Positions 57,091-64,000 of a stretch of 64,000 bases of DNA are shown in pieces. The translations under genes were made by a program, and so were the position numbers. Positions within the stretch are counted from its first letter, which is position 1; each line of letters begins with the position of its first letter. The stretch comes from Prosapia bicincta (taxonomy: Eukaryota > Arthropoda > Insecta > Hemiptera > Cercopidae): the NCBI GenBank assembly GCA_036971475.1, contig JBAIZL010000006.1, forward strand, positions 16,161,459 through 16,225,458. The letters are read 5' to 3'. The notes under the pieces are model-generated. The model ran no database searches, had not been told where the DNA came from, and saw nothing but the letters and a program-made list of their open reading frames with translations.

Positions 57091-60000
57091 TCTAATATAG
57101 GTAGCATATTCTGAATGTTATAATAAATGTAAGTAATTGTTAAGTCAAGGTTGTTTAATATACCACGTAAATATTTAAGCAAAGATACTAAATCTTTAAG
57201 GTTTGAAATCCCCCATTAATCGTTGTTGTTCGATCATCCCCCACCGTGTAAATCTAATACAAGTAGCTATTCTGAATGTTATAGTAAATGTAAGTAATTG
57301 TTAAGTCAAGGTTGTTTAATATACCACGTAAATATTTAAGCAAAGATACTAAATCTTTAAGGTTTGAAATCCCCCATTAATCGTTGTTGTTCGATCATCC
57401 CCCACCGTGTAAATCTAATACAAGTAGCTATTCTGAATTTTATAGTAAATGTAAGTAATTGTAAAGTCAAGTATGTTTAATATACCACGTAAATATTTAA
57501 GCAAAGATACTAAATCTTTAAGGTTTGAAATCCCCCATTAATCGTTGTTGTTCGATCATCCCCCACCGTGTAAATCTAATACAAGTAGCTATTCTGAATT
57601 TTATAGTAAATGTTAGTAATTGTAAAGTCAAGTTTGTTTAATATACCAGGTAAATATTTAAGCAAAGATACTAAATCTTTAAGGTTTGAAATCCCCCATT
57701 AATCGTTGTTGTTCGATCATCCCCCACCGTGTAAATCTAATACAAGTAGCCTATTCTGAATTTTATAGTAAATGTTAGTAATTGTAAAGTCAAGTTTGTT
57801 TAATATACCACGTAATTATTTAAGCAAAGATATATCTTTAAGGTTTGAAATCCCCCTTTAATCGTTGTTGTTCGATCATCCCCCACCGTGTAAATCTAAT
57901 ACAAGTAGCTATTCTGAATGTTATAGTAAATGTAAGTAATTTTTAAGTCAACATTGTTTAATATACCACGTAAATATTTAAGCAAAGATACTAAATCTTT
58001 AAGGTTTGAAATCCCCCATTAATCGTTGTTGTTCGATCATCCCCCACCGTGTAAATCTAATACAAGTAGCTATTCTGAATGTTATAGTAAATGTAAGTAA
58101 TTGTTAAGTCAAGGTTGTTTAATATACCACGTAAATATTTAAGCAAAGATACTAAATCTTTAAGGTTTGAAATCCCCCATTAATCGTTGTTGTTCGATCA
58201 TCCCCCACCGTGTAAATCTAATACAAGTAGCTATTCTGAATTTTATAGTAAATGTTAGTAATTGTAAAGTCAAGTTTGTTTAATATACCACGTAAATATT
58301 TAAGCAAAGATACTAAATCTTTAAGGTTTGAAATCCCCCATTAATCGTTGTTGTTCGATCATCCCCCACCGTGTAAATGTAATACAAGTAGCTATTCTGA
58401 ATTTTATAGTAAATGTTAGTAATTGTAAAGTCAAGTTTGTTTAATATACCACGTAAATATTTAAGCAAAGATACTATATCTTTAAGGCTTGAAATCCCAC
58501 TTTAATCGTTGTTGTTCGATCTTCCCCCACCGTGTAATTCTAATATAGGTAGCTATTCTGAATGTTATAGTAAATGTAAGTAATTGTTAAGTCAAGTATG
58601 TTTAATATACCACGTAAAATTTAAGCAAATATTAAATCTTTAAGTTTTGAAATCCCCCTTTAATCGTTGTTGTTCGATCATCCCCCACCGTGTAAATCTA
58701 ATACAAGTAGCTATTCTGAATGTTATAGTAAATGTAATTGTTAAGTCAAGGTTGTTTAATATACCACGTAAATATTTAAGCAAAGATACTAAATCTTTAA
58801 GGTTTGAAATCCCCCATTAATCGTTGTTGTTCGATCATCCCCCACCGTGTAAATCTAATACAAGTAGCTATTCTGAATGTTATAGTAAATGTTAGTAATT
58901 GTAAAGTCAAGTTTGTTTAATATACCACGTAATTATTTAAGCAAAGATATATCTTTAAGGTTTGAAATCCCCCTTTAATCGTTGCTGTTCGATCATCCCC
59001 CACCGTGTAAATCTAATACAAGTAGCTATTCTGAATTTTATAGTAAATGTAAGTAATTGTTAAGTCAAGTATGTTTAATATATCACGTAAATATTTAAGC
59101 AAAGATACTAAATCTTTAAGGTTTGAAATCCCCCATTAAGCGTTGTTGTTCGATCATCCCCCACCGTGTAAATCTAATACAAGTAGCTATTCTGAATTTT
59201 ATAGTAAATGTTAGTAATTGTAAAGTCAAGTTTGTTTAATATACCACGTAAATATTTAAGCAAAGATACTAAATCTTTAAGGTTTGAAATCCCCCATTAA
59301 TCGTTGTTGTTCGATCATCCCCCACCGTGTAAATCTAATACAAATAGCTATTCTGAATCTTATAGTAAATGTAAGTAATTGTAAAGTCAAGTATGTTTAA
59401 TATACCACGTAAATATTTAAGCAAAGATATTATATCTTTAAGGCTTGAAATCCCACTTTAATCGTTGTTGTTCGATCTTCCCCCACCGTGTAATTCTAAT
59501 ATAGGTAGCTATTCTGAATGTTATAGTAAATGTAAGTAATTGTTAAGTCAAGTATGTTTAATATACCACGTAAAAATTAAGCAAATATTAAATCTTTAAG
59601 TTTTGAAATCCCCCTTTAATCGTTGTTGTTCGATCATCCCCCACCGTGTAAATCTAATACAAGTAGCCTATTCTGAATGTTATAGTAAATGTGCGTAATT
59701 GTTAAGTCAAGTATGTTAAATATACCACGTAAATATTTAAGCAAAGATATTATATCTTTATGGTTTGAAATCCCCCTTTAATCGTTGTTGTTCGATCTTC
59801 CCCCACCGTGTAAATCTAATACAAGTAGCTATTCTGAATGTTATAGTAAATGTAAGTAATTGTTAAGTCAAGTATGTTTAATATACCACGTAAATATTTA
59901 AGCAAAGATATTATATCTTTATGGTTTGAAATCCCCCTTTAATCGTTGTTGTTCGATCTTCCCCCACCGTGTAATTCTAATATAGGTAGCTATTCTGAAT

Positions 60001-63000
60001 GTTATAGTAAATGTAAGTAATTGTTAAGTCAAGTATGTTTAATATACCACGTAATATTTAAGCAAATATTAAATCTTTAAGTTTTGAAATCCCCCTTTAA
60101 TCGTTGTTATTCGATCATCCCCCACCGTGTAAATCTAATACAAGTAGCTATTCGGAATGTTATAGTAAATGTAAGTAATTGTAAAGTCAACATTGTTTAA
60201 TATACCACGTAAATATTTAAGCAAAGATATATCTTTAAGGTTTGAAATCCCACTTAAATCGTTGTTGTTCGATCATCCCCCACCGTGTAAATCTAATACA
60301 AGTAGCTATTCTGAATGTTATAGTAAATGTAAGTAATTGTAAAGTCAACATTGTTTAATATACCACGTAAATATTTAAGCAAAGATATTATATCTTTATG
60401 GTTTGAAATCCCACTTTAATCGTTGTTGTTCGATCTTTCCCCACCGTGTAATTCTAATATAGGTAGCTATTCTGAATGTTATAGTAAATGTAAGTAATTG
60501 TTAAGTCAAGTATGTTTAATATACCACGTAAATATTTAAGCAAAGATATTATATCTTTATGGTTTGAAATCCCCCTTTAATCGTTGTTGTTCGATCTTCC
60601 CCCACCGTGTAATTCTAATATAGGTAACTATTCTGAATGTTATAGTAAATGTAAGTAATTGTTAAGTCAAGTATGTTTAATATACCACGTAAAATTTAAG
60701 CAAATATTAAATCTTTAAGTTTTGAAATCCCCCTTTAATCGTTGTTGTTCGATCATCCCCCACCGTGTAAATCTAATACAAGTAGCCTATTCTGAATGTT
60801 ATAGTAAATGTGCGTAATTGTTAAGTCAAGTATGTTTAATATACCACGTAAATATTTAAGCAAAGATATTATATCTTTATGGTTTGAAATCCCCCTTTAA
60901 TCGTTGTTGTTCGATCTTCCCCCACCGTGTAATTCTAATATAGGTAGCTATTCTGAATGTTATAGTAAATGTAAGTAATTGTTAAGTCAAGTATGTTTAA
61001 TATACCACGTAATATTTAAGCAAATATTAAATCTTTAAGTTTTGAAATCCCCCTTTAATCGTTGTTATTCGATCATCCCCCACCGTGTAAATCTAATACA
61101 AGTAGCTATTCTGAATCTTATAGTAAATGTAAGTAATTGTTAAGTCAAGTATGTTTAATATACCACGTAAATATTTAAGCAAAGATATTATATCTTTAAG
61201 GCTTGAAATCCCACTTTAATCGTTGTTGTTCGATCATCCCCCACCGTGTAAATGTAATACAAGTAGCTATTCTGAATGTTATAGTAAATGTAAGTAATTG
61301 TTAAGTCAAGTATGTTTAATATACCACGTAATATTTAAGCAAATATTAAATCTTTAAGTTTTGAAATCCCCCTTTAATCGTTGTTATTCGATCATCCCCC
61401 ACCGTGTAAATGTAATACAAGTAGCTATTCTGAATGTTATAGTAAATGTAAGTAATTGTAAAGTCAACATTGTTTAATATACCACGTAAATATTTAAGCA
61501 AAGATATTATATCTTTAAGGCTTGAAATCCCACTTTAATCGTTGTTGTTCGATCTTCCCCCACCGTGTAATTCTAATATAGGTAGCTATTCTGAATGTTA
61601 TAGTAAATGTAAGTAATTGTTAAGTCAAGTATGTTTAATATACCACGTAAATATTTAAGCAAAGATATTATATCTTTAAGGCTTGAAATCCCACTTTAAT
61701 CGTTGTTGTTCGATCTTCCCCCACCGTGTAATTCTAATACAAGTAGCTATTCTGAATCTTATAGTAAATGTAAGTAATTGTTAAGTCAAGTATGTTTAAT
61801 ATACCACGTAAATATTTAAGCAAAGATATTATATCTTTAAGGCTTGAAATCCCACTTTAATCGTTGTTGTTCGATCTTCCCCCACCGTGTAATTCTAATA
61901 TAGGTAGCTATTCTGAATGTTATAGTAAATGTAAGTAATTGTTAAGTCAAGTATGTTTAATATACCACGTAAAATTTAAGCAAATATTAAATCTTTAAGT
62001 TTTGAAATCCCCCTTTAATCGTTGTTGTTCGATCATCCCCCACCGTGTAAATCTAATACAAGTAGCCTATTCTGAATGTTATAGTAAATGTAAGTAATTG
62101 TAAAGTCAACATTGTTTAATATACCAGGTAATTATTTAAGCAAAGATATATCTTTAAGGTTTGAAATCCCCCTTTAATCGTTGTTGTTCGATCATCCCCC
62201 ACCGTGTAAATCTAATACAAGTAGCTATTCTGAATGTTATAGTAAATGTAAGTAATTGTAAAGTCAACATTGTTTAATATACCACGTAATTATTTAAGCA
62301 AAGATATATCTTTAGGGTTTGAAATCCCACTTAAATCGTTGTTGTTCGATCATCCCCCACCGTGTAAATCTAATACAAGTAGCCTATTCTGAATGTTATA
62401 GTAAATGTAAGTAATTGTAAAGTCAACATTGTTTAATATACCAGGTAATTATTTAAGCAAAGATATATCTTTAAGGTTTGAAATCCCACTTAAATCGTTG
62501 TTGTTCGATCATCCCCCACCGTGTAAATCTAATACAAGTAGCTATTCTGAATGTTATAGTAAATGTAAGTAATTGTAAAGTCAACATTGTTTAATATACC
62601 AGGTAATTATTTAAGCAAAGATATATCTTTAAGGTTTGAAATCCCACTTAAATCGTTGTTGTTCGATCATCCCCCACCGTGTAAATCTAATACAAGTAGC
62701 CTATTCTGAATGTTGTAGTAAATGTAAGTAATTGTAAAGTCAAGGTTGTTTAATATACCAGGTAATTATTTAAGCAAAGATATATCTTTAAGGTTTGAAA
62801 TCCCACTTTAATCGTTGTTGTTCGATCATCCCCCACCGTGTAAATCTAATACAAGTAGCCTATTCTGAATGTTATAGTAAATGTAAGTAATTGTAAAGTC
62901 AACATTGTTTAATATACCAGGTAATTATTTAAGCAAAGATATATCTTTAAGGTTTGAAATCCCACTTTAATCGTTGTTGTTCGATCATCCCCCACCGTGT

Positions 63001-64000
63001 AAATCTAATACAAGTAGCTATTCTGAATGTTATAGTAAATGTAAGTAATTGTAAAGTCAACATTGTTTAATATACCAGGTAATTATTTAAGCAAAGATAT
63101 ATCTTTAAGGTTTGAAATCCCACTTTAATCGTTGTTGTTCGATCATCCCCCACCGTGTAAATCTAATACAAGTAGCCTATTCTGAATGTTATAGTAAATG
63201 TAAGTAATTGTAAAGTCAACATTGTTTAATATACCAGGTAATTATTTAAGCAAAGATATATCTTTAAGGTTTGAAATCCCACTTAAATCGTTGTTGTTCG
63301 ATCATCCCCCACCGTGTAAATCTAATACAAGTAGCTATTCTGAATGTTATAGTAAATGTAAGTAATTGTAAAGTCAACATTGTTTAATATACCAGGTAAT
63401 TATTTAAGCAAAGATATATCTTTAAGGTTTGAAATCCCACTTAAATCGTTGTTGTTCGATCATCCCCCACCGTGTAAATCTAATACAAGTAGCTATTCTG
63501 AATGTTATAGTAAATGTAAGTAATTGTAAAGTCAACATTGTTTAATATACCAGGTAATTATTTAAGCAAAGATATATCTTTAAGGTTTGAAATCCCACTT
63601 AAATCGTTGTTGTTTGATCATCCCCCACCGTGTAAATCTAATACAAGTAGCTATTCTGAATGTTATAGTAAATGTAAGTAATTGTAAAGTCAACATTGTT
63701 TAATATACCACGTAAATATTTAAGCAAAGATATATCTTTAAGGTTTGAAATCCCACTTAAATCGTTGTTGTTTGATCATCCCCCACCGTGTAAATCTAAT
63801 ACAAGTAGCTATTCTGAATGTTATAGTAAATGTAAGTAATTGTAAAGTCAACATTGTTTAATATACCAGGTAATTATTTAAGCAAAGATATATCTTTAAG
63901 GTTTGAAATCCCACTTAAATCGTTGTTGTTCGATCATCCCCCACCGTGTAAATCTAATACAAGTAGCTATTCTGAATGTTATAGTAAATGTAAGTAATTG

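Larger units (their letters stand above)
56741..64000. repeat. 158-161-bp satellite array, about 45 copies, continuing past the window
   Basis: CGTTGTTGTTCGATCATCCC recurs at 57221, 57382, 57543 and 57704 (161 bp) and later at 158-159 bp (63130, 63289, 63447). Length changes come mainly from the AGATACTAAATC/AGATATATC and TAGCTATT/TAGCCTATT variants. The first copies (56741-57200) are the most diverged and are interrupted by a hairpin element. Copies to the right are more uniform, so the array is growing or homogenising towards the right. No open frame. Confidence 0.97.

Overview
This window is gene-poor, repeat-dominated eukaryotic nuclear DNA. No intact protein-coding gene can be supported. 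Several features suggest an insect, possibly a hemipteran: very high A+T, long (TA)n and (TG)n tracts, decayed Penelope-like retroelements with a GIY-YIG domain, the 3' end of an endonuclease-type LINE, a decayed THAP-domain gene, and a GAGA-plus-TATA promoter-like block. The species assignment is inference only. The setting looks like pericentromeric or other satellite-rich heterochromatin.

Layout. 1-6790: 174-bp satellite, about 39 copies. 7153-7600: an old 48-bp tandem array. 9313-11757: 26-bp minisatellite, about 94 copies. 12245-15020: a decayed Penelope-like element on + (RT and GIY-YIG remnants), split by two minus-strand 3' ends of the same family and by (TA)n tracts. 15083-26880: a mosaic of palindromes made from inverted Penelope 3' ends, copies of a ~390-bp SINE-like family, microsatellites, a 98-bp array, a promoter-like block with a candidate first exon (16216-16462), and an LTR-like segment carrying a hairpin insertion. 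27724-29222: broken two-exon THAP-domain gene. 29789-30985: 148-bp dimeric satellite. 31337-32241: a 905-bp terminal-inverted-repeat DNA transposon with a TAA target duplication. 32354-43566: 147-bp satellite, about 76 copies, with a six-monomer higher-order repeat. 43909-43967: a pogo/Tigger-like end. 45481-47060: a second Penelope-like element on minus. 47123-47540: LINE 3' end with a (TAG)n tail. 49078-55480: 106/107-bp satellite, about 60 copies. 56741-64000: 158-161-bp satellite continuing past the window.

The most interesting signal is a set of hammerhead-ribozyme-like motifs linked to the Penelope-like elements. At least five sequence types carry CUGAWGA, then one extra nucleotide, then a stem II, then GAA and a very short self-complementary stem III. 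They occur at the 3' ends of the coding remnants, as back-to-back pairs in long palindromes flanked by (TA)n, once inside a satellite monomer (56993-57033), and once (26172-26363) at the tip of a ~77-bp hairpin flanked by a 12-bp direct repeat. That last locus looks like a small insertion whose whole stem is an extended hammerhead stem I.

No gene set in the window forms a pathway. What connects the features is mobility and array expansion: Penelope-like machinery (reverse transcriptase plus GIY-YIG nuclease) would be the source of the ribozyme-bearing ends, and five unrelated satellites with nucleosome-scale or shorter periods fill more than half the sequence.
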